From Acidobacteriaceae bacterium (lineage in GTDB: Bacteria; Acidobacteriota; Terriglobia; Terriglobales; Acidobacteriaceae): a stretch of 34,059 bases of DNA. The notes beneath the pieces were generated by a model, which was given only the letters and a program-made list of their open reading frames with translations, ran no database searches and was not told the origin of the DNA. Position 1 is the stretch's first letter. Each line of letters starts with the position of its first letter. The DNA lies in the NCBI GenBank assembly GCA_030039895.1, contig JASHUR010000315.1, positions 1-34,059 on the forward strand, in the 5' to 3' direction. Made by a program: the position numbers and the translations under genes. Shown here in pieces: positions 18,556-27,585 of this stretch.

Positions 18556-19602
18556 TCAAATGACCGCGGCTATCTGCCAATCCCCCTTCACTTCCTGTAC
18601 AAGGGTGGACTCGTCGGATGCAATAGTCGCCTGGTCCGCCGCAGCCGTTCTCAGGTGCGAGATCACGTCCTTCAGCGTATCCTCCAGCGTGTAACGCGGG
18701 ACAAACCCGGTGAGGGCGTGCAATTTCGAGGTGTCGGGAACTCGGCGGAGCATATCCTCGAATCCTTCTTCGTAGGCTTCTTTATAGGGAATCTTCACAA
18801 TTCGTGATGCCGATCCGGTCATTGCCCTCACCTTTTCGGCCAAGTCCTGAATCGTAATTTCTTCCGTGTTGCCGATGTTGTAGACCTCGCCGACTGCCTG
18901 AGATTTCGCCATGAGCTGAGTGAGTGCCCTGACTGCGTCGGCCACATGGAGAAAGCAGCGGCGCTGAGTGCCATCGCCATAGACCGTGATGTCCTCCTGT
19001 TTGAGTGCCTGGCGAACAAAGTTGGGGACCACCATGCCGTAGCGTCCGGTCTGCCGTGGGCCTACAGTGTTGAAAAGGCGAACCACAGTGGTCGGCACGC
19101 GCTTCTCTTTCCAGTACGCCAGCGCCAGGAATTCATCCAGAGCCTTGGAACAGGCATAGCTCCAGCGGCCTTTGCTGGAGGGTCCCATCAACAAATCGTC
19201 ATCTTCCTGGAACGGCATTTGAGTGCGCTTGCCATACACCTCGGAAGTTGACGTCACCAGCACACGTTTCTTCTTTTTCGCCGCCAGATTCAAAATGAGT
19301 TCCGTCGCGCGAACGTTGGTTTCGATCGTGCGCACCGGGCTCTCTACAATCAGCCGCACGCCCACTGCCGCGGCAAGATGAAAGACCACATCGCACTCAT
19401 CCACGAGTTCTGCCGTCACCTGACGGTTCTCAACGCTATCCAGGAAGTACGAGAACCGCTTGTGGGCTTTGAGGGGCCGGATATTTTCAATTGAACCGGT
19501 TGATAAGTCGTCAATCACGAATACTTCGTCATTGTGCGCAAGGTAGTGTTCGGCCAGGTGGGACCCAATAAATCCGGCTCCGCCCGTAATAAGGACCTTC
19601 AT
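18556..19602 (-). CDS. NAD-dependent epimerase/dehydratase (extended SDR, NDP-sugar)
   Basis: MKVLITGGAGFIGSHLAEHYL, VFHLAAAVGVRLIVESPVRTIETNV, TSTSEVYG, YACSKALDE (YxxxK), VVRLFNTVGPRQTGRYGMVVPNFV; AAGGAGGAG SD. Confidence 0.94.
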   Translation of the reverse strand: MKVLITGGAGFIGSHLAEHYLAHNDEVFVIDDLSTGSIENIRPLKAHKRFSYFLDSVENRQVTAELVDECDVVFHLAAAVGVRLIVESPVRTIETNVRATELILNLAAKKKKRVLVTSTSEVYGKRTQMPFQEDDDLLMGPSSKGRWSYACSKALDEFLALAYWKEKRVPTTVVRLFNTVGPRQTGRYGMVVPNFVRQALKQEDITVYGDGTQRRCFLHVADAVRALTQLMAKSQAVGEVYNIGNTEEITIQDLAEKVRAMTGSASRIVKIPYKEAYEEGFEDMLRRVPDTSKLHALTGFVPRYTLEDTLKDVISHLRTAAADQATIASDESTLVQEVKGDWQIAAVI

Positions 19603-19623
19603 GGAGTATCTCCTCCTTAGTTA

Positions 19624-20814
19624 TTAGTTATCCGTCAATCGCCCGTTTCTGTGATCGAGTACAGACACATATACCTTTTCGATCTCTTCCACCAGTCGTT
19701 CTTTGGAGAAATTCTGTTCGGCAAAGTAGCTTGCTGCCTGGCCCATCCGGGCTCGGCGCTGCGGTTCGTTCGACAGCCAGCGCAAGGCATCTGCAAAAAC
19801 TTCTGGAGTACGTCTCGTTACCAACACTCCGTTATCGAAGACTTGATAACCAGGATGCTCATCAGGCTGACCTGACATAAGATCAGCAACACCTCCAACA
19901 TCCGGAAGAATTACGGCGCAGCCTGCGGCCATGGCCTCTATAGCGGCGACTGGTGTGCCTTCATTCTTTGAAGTCAGTATGAGGACATCCGTCTGCCGAT
20001 AGATGGAGCGCATGTCCCGCTGCCAGCCAATAAGCTGCAGTCGTTCTTCGAGGCTGAGACGGCATGTCTCAGCCTCTACCTCTGGGCGAAGCTCCCCATC
20101 CCCAACCATCAGAAATGTTGCCGCCGGGTTCGTACCTGCGCAAAGCGCTGCGATCTTCGGATACATGAGCGGCTCTTTCACTCCAGTCAATCGTCCCGCC
20201 CAGGTAACAACAAGGCGATTGTCCACACTCTTTTCTAAAACGCGCGCACGCCCGAGTTCGAGAAATTGGGACAGGTCAAAACCGAGGCGGACCGTGGAAA
20301 TTCGTTCCAGTTCCGCAATCTTGAAACGGCCCGACAGGTCCTGACGTTGTTTGGCGCTGATAGCGATAATGCGCGCAGTTCCTCGTGCAAGAAGGCGTTC
20401 GATGAGAAGGTAGACTGCGGACTTTCGCCGCGAAAAATAGCCCTCGAAAATGTTTCCGTGGTAGGTGTGCACACAAGGCGTACCTGAAGCAAAGGCAGCA
20501 AGCCGGCCTACGGCCCCAGCCTTCGCGGTGTGAGTATGAAGAATATCCGGCCGCTCATGCTTGAGCCAGCGATAAATGAGCCAGAAGGCCCGGATGTCGT
20601 TAAAGGGAGAAACCTCACGCGACAGCCAGGGAATGCGAACTACGTTAACGCGCATCTCATCCGCAAGGTATTCCATGCTGCCTTCGGATTCGGGCACATT
20701 GCCAACAAGCAGACTCGTTGTGTGGCCGGCATCTGCCAGTTCGCGGGTAAGCAGGACAGCTTGGATAGCTGGCCCGCCTATATTCAGCCGAGCAATTGCG
20801 CGGGCGATTTTCAT
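19624..20814 (-). CDS. Family 4 glycosyltransferase
   Basis: MKIARAIARLNIGGPAIQAVLLTREL, DILHTHTAKAGAVGRLAA, VTWAGRLTGVKEP, FLMVGDGELRPEVE, TSKNEGTPVAAIEAMAAGCAVILPDVGGVADLM. Confidence 0.93.
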   Translation of the reverse strand: MKIARAIARLNIGGPAIQAVLLTRELADAGHTTSLLVGNVPESEGSMEYLADEMRVNVVRIPWLSREVSPFNDIRAFWLIYRWLKHERPDILHTHTAKAGAVGRLAAFASGTPCVHTYHGNIFEGYFSRRKSAVYLLIERLLARGTARIIAISAKQRQDLSGRFKIAELERISTVRLGFDLSQFLELGRARVLEKSVDNRLVVTWAGRLTGVKEPLMYPKIAALCAGTNPAATFLMVGDGELRPEVEAETCRLSLEERLQLIGWQRDMRSIYRQTDVLILTSKNEGTPVAAIEAMAAGCAVILPDVGGVADLMSGQPDEHPGYQVFDNGVLVTRRTPEVFADALRWLSNEPQRRARMGQAASYFAEQNFSKERLVEEIEKVYVSVLDHRNGRLTDN

Positions 20815-20881
20815 GCTTATGCGAGTGATTTATGGGGATCACAAATGGCAGGTGCATCGAACGCTCTTGCCGAAGACGATG

Positions 20882-22012
20882 TCACGATGATTTGCGAGGC
20901 TCTGTAGCGCCGTCGGACATACATTTTGTCGCAGAGGCAAGCACGTTGTAGACGCGCGGGACCTGGACCTTAGCACAGTACCAGGTCTCGACCGTATTAC
21001 GACCTTCCTGCCCGAGACGCCGCCGCAGCTCCGCAGAATTGATCAGCAGAGTTAATTTCATCACCCACTCATCCTCAGAGGCCGCTAGGAAACCGTTCAC
21101 GCCATCTCGGACGAGTTGAGCATTCATACCGACGGGCGAGCACACTACGGGGACCCCCACGCCCATATACTGGAGGGCCTTGCACCCACACTTGCCACGT
21201 CCCCAACTGTCATCCGGTACAGGCATCAGACCTGCCCACGCTCCGCGGAGGTCTGATGCCTCAGTTTCCGGCTGCCAAGGCACAGTTTCCACGTCGATCC
21301 CGGGAAGAGAAATTCGTGGCGCGCCAATCACACGAAGCCGGAAATCGCAGTGCTTCCGGAGGCGCACCAAAGCGCCGCACAGGCTTTCAAGGTACGGTGC
21401 TGTGGTCGGGCTTCCTGTCCATACGAGTTGCGGCCTAGGGCTCTCCTGTAATGGCTGCCTCGGCTTGTACTTATCTGTGTCAATCGTTGTCGGCACTACT
21501 GTTACATGGTGGTTGTATCGCGAGGCATATTCCGCCAGGAAATCGTTTCCGGCCATTACGTGCGCTGCTAGCATGCATGCTGTCGCTGTCTTGCCTGGGA
21601 ACTTCAGGAACGCGAAGGCCCGGTTGGCGTCACTAGCATTCGGAAGAAAGATCGCATCATCGAAATCGAATATATAAGGAACTCTCTTGAGTCTTATCCA
21701 ACGCTCGAATAAGGCAGGACCGAGCAGGGCGGTCTCTCGCTGTACATACACCAGATCAAATTCCCTAACGCGCAGAAGATGCTTTGCTCGCCGCAGCAGC
21801 GCCTTGACAATCAATGTTGTCTTTTTGCCGTACCTTTGCGGCTGGTAAAGAATTGAGTCCAGATCAGGCGATGTGAAAGGCTCAAATTCAAGCCGTACGC
21901 CCAAGGATCGAAGTCCGGGCGCCCATTGTTCGATTCGAAAGCGCTGCCCGGGTGACCGATCCAATGGAGCGAGGCATAGAACAAGCACGCGCATGTCGGT
22001 ATGACGTTTCAT
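20882..22012 (-). CDS. GT4-like glycosyltransferase
   Basis: MRVLVLCLAPLDRSPGQRFRIEQWAPGL, PYIFDFDDAIFLPN, VWTGSPTTAPYL, PVPDDSWGRGKCGCKALQYMGVGVPVVCSPVGMNAQLVRDGVNGFLA. Start is 22012 (MKRHT) or 21994 (MRVLV); ORF track 22039. Confidence 0.85.
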   Translation of the reverse strand: MKRHTDMRVLVLCLAPLDRSPGQRFRIEQWAPGLRSLGVRLEFEPFTSPDLDSILYQPQRYGKKTTLIVKALLRRAKHLLRVREFDLVYVQRETALLGPALFERWIRLKRVPYIFDFDDAIFLPNASDANRAFAFLKFPGKTATACMLAAHVMAGNDFLAEYASRYNHHVTVVPTTIDTDKYKPRQPLQESPRPQLVWTGSPTTAPYLESLCGALVRLRKHCDFRLRVIGAPRISLPGIDVETVPWQPETEASDLRGAWAGLMPVPDDSWGRGKCGCKALQYMGVGVPVVCSPVGMNAQLVRDGVNGFLAASEDEWVMKLTLLINSAELRRRLGQEGRNTVETWYCAKVQVPRVYNVLASATKCMSDGATEPRKSS

Positions 22013-22176
22013 GAGAAGTTTGCCCCTCTCCGGGCACATTTAAAGCGCAGCCGACACAGCGGACACCGATCCATGTCTAAATTTGGGATGTCATTCCTTA
22101 CAAGAATGCGAGCAGAACCCCCGGTTTGCAACTGATGCTCCAGAGAAGTTATTCCTTCGATCGACTTCCCATCAAC

Positions 22177-23028
22177 TCATTCCGTACGCTTCAGTCCAAC
22201 GGCACACCAATAGGGTGGGGCCTCGCAAAACTGGACATTTTCAAAGCCCGCCGTGCTGAACATATCTGCTATCTGGGCACGCGTGAATCTTTGCTCAAGT
22301 CGCGTGCCCAGCCGATCCAAAGCGTCAGTGCGCATTACATAAAGTGAGTGGTGCTGGTAATAGGAGAGTGGCCAACTTTCAGTCTTTACCCTGACGCTGG
22401 AAAGAAGCGCGCCTATGCGTGCCAAGGGCCAGTAGAATACGAGCGCCGCCACTTCCGCGATTATGACTTTAAGATGTTGAGGCAGGCGGGATACTATCAG
22501 TCTCGCGATATCACTTAGGCGCCAAATCCAGCGGTACCATGCCGGTCGGTTGTCAAATGCGTAGTAGATATACACCAGCAGAGGGGCCCCAGGCTTCAGT
22601 TTTTTGGCAATTGCATGTATGCCTGCCTCAGGATCGGGAATGTGATGGAGCACGCCCAGTGAGTAGGCGAAGTCGAGGCTCTCATCGTCAAAAGGTAACT
22701 TGCCAATACTGCAACAGTGAAACCGCACGTTTCTGTGGCCTGATAGGTTCGTTTGCGCGACTTCGAGGGCCTCAGAACTCGCATCAACGAGGAGGAGTTC
22801 TCTTACCAATGGAGCTACTAATCTTGCCCACCTCCCACTCCCGCAACCGATGTCAGCACCGCAGCCTCCATCCTCAGGCAGCGACTCCCAAGGAAATATG
22901 GCAAAGTACTGTCCAAAGATCTCTTCAGCTTCCTTCTCTTTAAGGCTAGCCTGTCCGAAGCGGCTCCACTCTTTGCCAAACCCAGCTACAGTTTCAGCGT
23001 CAACATTATTGCTGTGTGGCGACATCAT
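22177..23028 (-). CDS. Class I SAM-dependent methyltransferase
   Basis: GADIGCGSGRWARLVAPLV, FDDESLDFAYSLGVLHHIPDPEAGI; ATGATG start overlaps the upstream TGA stop. Longer ORF start (23244) lies inside the upstream gene. Confidence 0.88.
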   Translation of the reverse strand: MMSPHSNNVDAETVAGFGKEWSRFGQASLKEKEAEEIFGQYFAIFPWESLPEDGGCGADIGCGSGRWARLVAPLVRELLLVDASSEALEVAQTNLSGHRNVRFHCCSIGKLPFDDESLDFAYSLGVLHHIPDPEAGIHAIAKKLKPGAPLLVYIYYAFDNRPAWYRWIWRLSDIARLIVSRLPQHLKVIIAEVAALVFYWPLARIGALLSSVRVKTESWPLSYYQHHSLYVMRTDALDRLGTRLEQRFTRAQIADMFSTAGFENVQFCEAPPYWCAVGLKRTE

Positions 23029-24341
23029 GCTAGGCTTCCGGCGCTGTTGGCGTCCAAATACGATCGCCCGCGCCGTGTTCCAAACAGCAAGGCGAGCAAG
23101 ACGATAATGGGCATGACTTCCAGGCGTTCGCGAACCGCCATCCCAAGGTTTCCGAAGCCGCCGAAACCATAGAGCACGGCCCAGCACATGACATAGGCCA
23201 GCGCCCAGGAGACCACAGGATCCCGAAGGCGGCGAAGGCTCCAATGTCTGGCCGCAAAGATCGCTAGCATTAGCAGTACTGAGCCCTCCAGTGCGGCCAT
23301 TACCGTAAATGCATTATGAATGTCCCACGGCAGCGGCCGGAAGAGCACGGTAAAAACGCCCCAAGGCAAGAACAGAATCATCGAACCGACTGAGTGAAAA
23401 CCGTGGAAGGCCTGGCCGCTGCCTCCGTATGCTAAATCACCAACCGTGGCATTCACTTCTGGAAGGACACTCGATAGACCATCGGAGAGGAATTGCCGGT
23501 GAAAGAGGGTAAAGGCGTAGACCATACCGGCTACACCTCCAGTCACACTCAGGACACGCTGGATGGGATGGCGCAAGCGCGGCGTCACCACAAACAATAG
23601 TGGAGCTACCATGATTACGCCATACCATTCGCGCACGAAGATGGCGATCAAGATTCCCCAAGCCGCCGGCAAGGCATAGCCGATTCGATTTGTGCGAAGC
23701 CAACCTGCTGCGCCCAGGGCATACAGGCCAGCGCCAAGGAAGATCACAGGATCTTTTCCCAGAATGGAGGACCAGAACAATACGGTCGGAGTAAAACCAA
23801 CCAGATAGAGGAGCCAGGGCTTCCGGCTGGAGAGATAATGGCAGGCAGCACGATAGAAGCAGAAACATCCCCACAAACCAATGAACGAGTATACGATCTT
23901 CATGGCATGGTAACTTGAACCCGTCATGTAACCCAGAAGAGCGGAAAATCGCAGGATAGTTTCTGTACCGTTTCCCAGTACCGGCAGGAGTGAAGCGTGC
24001 TGACCCCAAACACCCCACCAGAAATACGTGTAGGCATCCAGCCCGTAGTGCCATTCGTAGATCAGCATCGCTCCCAGATCCACTGCTATTTTCACGAGCC
24101 AGACGTGCACCAACGGAATCCGGTCATCTAATGGCAGCACACATAATAACGCTGTAAGTCCGAGTGCCCATATCCAGCCGCGGACGTAATCGCCAGCCAT
24201 GTGCGGCTGGGGGATATTTCGCCCAAACAACCCCATGTGCCCGAGCAACCAAACGGCGCCGAGACTAGTTACGATACTGGCGATGAGCACACCGCTGACC
24301 TGCAATCCGGCCACCAACGTGCCGCTTCTCGCTTCATTCAT
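23025..24341 (-). CDS. Polytopic membrane protein, candidate Wzy-like polysaccharide polymerase
   Basis: 438 aa, many hydrophobic helices, long charged loop region (YEWHYGLDAYTYFWWG..., TPTVLFWSSILGKDPVIFLGAGLYALG); position in an EPS locus between a methyltransferase and asnB. Confidence 0.55.
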   Translation of the reverse strand: MNEARSGTLVAGLQVSGVLIASIVTSLGAVWLLGHMGLFGRNIPQPHMAGDYVRGWIWALGLTALLCVLPLDDRIPLVHVWLVKIAVDLGAMLIYEWHYGLDAYTYFWWGVWGQHASLLPVLGNGTETILRFSALLGYMTGSSYHAMKIVYSFIGLWGCFCFYRAACHYLSSRKPWLLYLVGFTPTVLFWSSILGKDPVIFLGAGLYALGAAGWLRTNRIGYALPAAWGILIAIFVREWYGVIMVAPLLFVVTPRLRHPIQRVLSVTGGVAGMVYAFTLFHRQFLSDGLSSVLPEVNATVGDLAYGGSGQAFHGFHSVGSMILFLPWGVFTVLFRPLPWDIHNAFTVMAALEGSVLLMLAIFAARHWSLRRLRDPVVSWALAYVMCWAVLYGFGGFGNLGMAVRERLEVMPIIVLLALLFGTRRGRSYLDANSAGSLA

Positions 24342-24350
24342 ATCGTCTAC

Positions 24351-26297
24351 TTAGACCTGCACTGCTTGCCCACGATATTGCTGGGAATGCTTTATCAGCC
24401 GAGGAGGTTCGGCAGCTGCTTGCCTTCTGTGCCACGCCTGGAACATGAGCACAGCCCAAAGCCGATGGTGATTTGCCTGCTTACCAGCGCGAAACTCTGA
24501 CCACTCGCTGCGGATAGCCTCAGGGCAAAGGAAGTCCTGTTTCCGAAGGACCTCAGCGCTGAGTAGACTTTCCGCCCACTCTTCCAGTGGACCCCGTAAC
24601 CACGCTGCAAGCGGGATTGCAAATCCGGCCTTTGGTCTTTCCACCAAGTCGGCAGGAACATGCTTATAGAGAACCTGCCGCAGCAGCCACTTCGTGCACT
24701 TTCCGCGGATCTTCATTTTGAGCGGCAGAGACGCTACGAATGCAATGAGTTTGTCATCCAGCAATGGGACACGGGCCTCCAAGCTCACTGCCATGCTGGC
24801 GCGGTCTACTTTCGTCAGGATGTCATCCGGTAAGTAAGTGAGCATATCGAGACGGAGGAGATCGGCTACCGCCTGCGCAGATTGCTTCCCCGCGGGTTCC
24901 GCTGCTATCGGGTGCGGCCTTCCGCCTGCCTGGAAACGGGTGCGGCAAAGCCCCCAGTAAATCTCGGCCAAGGAAGAGGCCTGTAACGCGTTGGCGCCTT
25001 TCATGGCCTTATCTGCCGCCAGCCCGTCCCAGCCACATCGCCTCACGACTTTGAGGGATCCCGTCAGTGCGCCTGATAGCGGTACCCTGACTGCCATCGG
25101 AATGAACTTCACTGCACGCCAGATCTTGGGTGCGTAAAGGTAGCGGTTGTACCCTCCGAAAAGCTCATCGCCTCCGTCGCCCGACAAAGCCACGGTGACC
25201 TGTGACCGGGTCAACTGTGAAATCAGGAATGTAGGTATCTGCGAGGAGTCGGCAAAAGGTTCGTCGTAAATCTCCGGCAGTTTCGGAATCACAGCAAGAG
25301 CATCCTCTGGAGACACTCTCATTTCGGTGTGGTCCGTTCCCAGATGATGCGCGACTTCCCGCGCAAAGATCGACTCATCGAACCCCTTCTCGGCAAAGCC
25401 GATGGAGAATGTTTTCACGCGGCCACGCGCCTTTGCGCACATCATAGCCACCACTGCGGAGGAATCGATCCCCCCTGAAAGAAGCGCTCCCAAGGGAACA
25501 TCGGACACCATGTGCCGCTCAACCGCCGACTCAAGCACATTCTCTAACTTTTCGATGGCCTCCTGGTCGCAGCCAGTCCATGGACTGGCTGCAAAAGCCG
25601 AAGCGAGATCCCAATACCGTTGGGGTGCACCAGGATCTTTTCCAGCACGAACTTGCAACGTCGTGCCCGGCTGAAGCTTTCGAATCCCCTCGTAGATACT
25701 TAACGGCGTCGGAACATAACCAAAATCCAGATAGAACTCAACTGCTTCATGGTCAATCCGGCTTTCAAAGCCCGGGTACTGCTTGAGGGCGGATAACTCC
25801 GAGCCAAAGAGAAATGTGCTTCCGCTCCATCCATAGTAGAGAGGCTTAATGCCGACCCGGTCACGGGTAAGATGGAGTGTCCTTTCTTCTCGATCCCAAA
25901 GCGCATATGCAAACATGCCTTGTATGCGAACAAGCGCCTCACTCGCACCCCACTCTACGGCGCTTGCAAGAATGACTTCCGTATCTGTCCCTGTGCGAAA
26001 TGTGTGCCCCAGCCCTTCCAGCCGCGCTTGCAGTTCCCGAAAGTTATAGATCTCCCCGTTAAAGACGACCACGTAGCGTCCATCGGCGGAAACCATCGGT
26101 TGATGCCCGCGTGGCGAGACATCGAGAATGGCCAGCCGCCGGAAGCCCATCGCGATTCCGGCTCGCTCATCCACCCACGTTCCGCCGTCATCTGGGCCGC
26201 GATGATGCAAAGCCTGCGCCATCCACCGAACGACCTCTTCGGGGTTGTCAATACTGCATTCACCGTGATGCGACAAAAACCCTGCAATCCCGCACAT
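24351..26297 (-). CDS. asnB: Glutamine-hydrolysing asparagine synthase-type amidotransferase
   Basis: MCGIAGFLSHHGE (Cys2 nucleophile), HHRGPDDGGTW, VVFNGEIYNFRELQ, LFGSELSALKQYP, LGALLSGGIDSSAVVAMM (PP-loop), VALSGDGGDELFGGYNRY, VDRASMAVSLEARVPLLD. Confidence 0.93.
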   Translation of the reverse strand: MCGIAGFLSHHGECSIDNPEEVVRWMAQALHHRGPDDGGTWVDERAGIAMGFRRLAILDVSPRGHQPMVSADGRYVVVFNGEIYNFRELQARLEGLGHTFRTGTDTEVILASAVEWGASEALVRIQGMFAYALWDREERTLHLTRDRVGIKPLYYGWSGSTFLFGSELSALKQYPGFESRIDHEAVEFYLDFGYVPTPLSIYEGIRKLQPGTTLQVRAGKDPGAPQRYWDLASAFAASPWTGCDQEAIEKLENVLESAVERHMVSDVPLGALLSGGIDSSAVVAMMCAKARGRVKTFSIGFAEKGFDESIFAREVAHHLGTDHTEMRVSPEDALAVIPKLPEIYDEPFADSSQIPTFLISQLTRSQVTVALSGDGGDELFGGYNRYLYAPKIWRAVKFIPMAVRVPLSGALTGSLKVVRRCGWDGLAADKAMKGANALQASSLAEIYWGLCRTRFQAGGRPHPIAAEPAGKQSAQAVADLLRLDMLTYLPDDILTKVDRASMAVSLEARVPLLDDKLIAFVASLPLKMKIRGKCTKWLLRQVLYKHVPADLVERPKAGFAIPLAAWLRGPLEEWAESLLSAEVLRKQDFLCPEAIRSEWSEFRAGKQANHHRLWAVLMFQAWHRRQAAAEPPRLIKHSQQYRGQAVQV

Positions 26298-26310
26298 GAT
26301 TATGCTTTGA

Positions 26311-27585
26311 TTACCTCAGCGAGCTACATGCGTCTTTGTCTAATTTAGTAAGCTCGAGTTCCTCTACCGTCCCATCCAGAACACGATATATCCTTCTGTA
26401 GGAAGCCACCCCTCGTTCCAGCGCGAAGTGACGTTGTGCGACTTCAACGCAGCGTGTCCTGAGTCCCTCCTCCGCGCTGAGCCTGAGTAGTTCATCGACA
26501 GCCGCCATCCAAGCCTCTGGCGAAAATTCACTCATCACTACTCCAACTCGATCCCTGGAGACAACGGCATCCATGTCGCCCACGCCGGCGTTCACCAGGC
26601 AAGGAATGCCGCAGCCCAGAAACTCGCCCAACCGTGTTGGCGCCGAGCTCTTCTTCGAAAATGTGGGCTTGATGAAGAAGGCCGTGGCATCCATACAATG
26701 GATATATTCGGGAATCTCGCGGTAATCTGCGGAGTACAGTCTCACGCTGTCCATAGGCACGCCAACTGCTCTCAGCCTTCCTTGGATATATTCATGCCCG
26801 CCTCGGTTCACAATCAGCAGCCTGGCATCCGGCCGCGCTTTCTGCAGCTCCTTAAAGCATTCCAGGACTTCGTCAAACAGATAAAATGTTCCGACTGAAC
26901 CAACATATCCAAGCACGAACCCCTGGCGCTCGCGGCCGCCGCAGTAACTGGCCAGGCGGAACAGCTCCAGGTCCGTGCAGGTTGGAATTACCTCAAACCT
27001 GACCTCGCGCCTACGAAGGTAGGGGAATTTCCTCATTTCCTTCACGCCAGCTTGCGTAAGCGAAACCACCACATCAGCCTCAAGCAACAGCTTCTTCTCA
27101 AGCCGCTTCGCGATTCTGTACACGACCGATCCATTCCGCCACGCACCCGCGTCCACTTTTTCATCCGGCCAGAACCCGCGCATGTCAAAAATGAACCTTG
27201 CTCCCGTGACACTCTTGAGAGCAAGTCCGATCGCCCCAGCCACGTATCCTCGTACGTGCACAATCCCTGGCTTCTGCCGCAAGGCCGCCCCAATGCCTCG
27301 TATCACGCCGTGGACAATATCAAACGCCGTCGCCGGAACGCTTGGCCGCTTGTGGTAACGTAGCGGAATCCATTCGATTCCTGCCTTGCTCAACTGCTCC
27401 TGCAACACTCTGCGCCGCACGCAATCGGCCAAGTCTCCCGGCTTCTCAAAGCTCAGAATAGTGATGGCAAACTCGCCAGCCAGCCCGCACAGATAGGGCA
27501 GCACCTGCGATTGCCCTAACGGTTCCAGCAACCCGTCATACGTAATGTAGAAAACCGATGACCGCGGCAAAGAAGGATCCTTCAT
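26311..27585 (-). CDS. Family 4 glycosyltransferase
   Basis: MKDPSLPRSSVFYITYDGLLEPLGQSQVLPYL, ARFIFDMRGFWPDEKVDAGAW, VLGYVGSVGTFYLFDEVLECF, KKSSAPTRLGEFLGCGIPCLVNAGVGDMD; ATGA overlap with upstream stop at 27582. ORF track start is 27783. Confidence 0.88.
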   Translation of the reverse strand: MKDPSLPRSSVFYITYDGLLEPLGQSQVLPYLCGLAGEFAITILSFEKPGDLADCVRRRVLQEQLSKAGIEWIPLRYHKRPSVPATAFDIVHGVIRGIGAALRQKPGIVHVRGYVAGAIGLALKSVTGARFIFDMRGFWPDEKVDAGAWRNGSVVYRIAKRLEKKLLLEADVVVSLTQAGVKEMRKFPYLRRREVRFEVIPTCTDLELFRLASYCGGRERQGFVLGYVGSVGTFYLFDEVLECFKELQKARPDARLLIVNRGGHEYIQGRLRAVGVPMDSVRLYSADYREIPEYIHCMDATAFFIKPTFSKKSSAPTRLGEFLGCGIPCLVNAGVGDMDAVVSRDRVGVVMSEFSPEAWMAAVDELLRLSAEEGLRTRCVEVAQRHFALERGVASYRRIYRVLDGTVEELELTKLDKDACSSLR

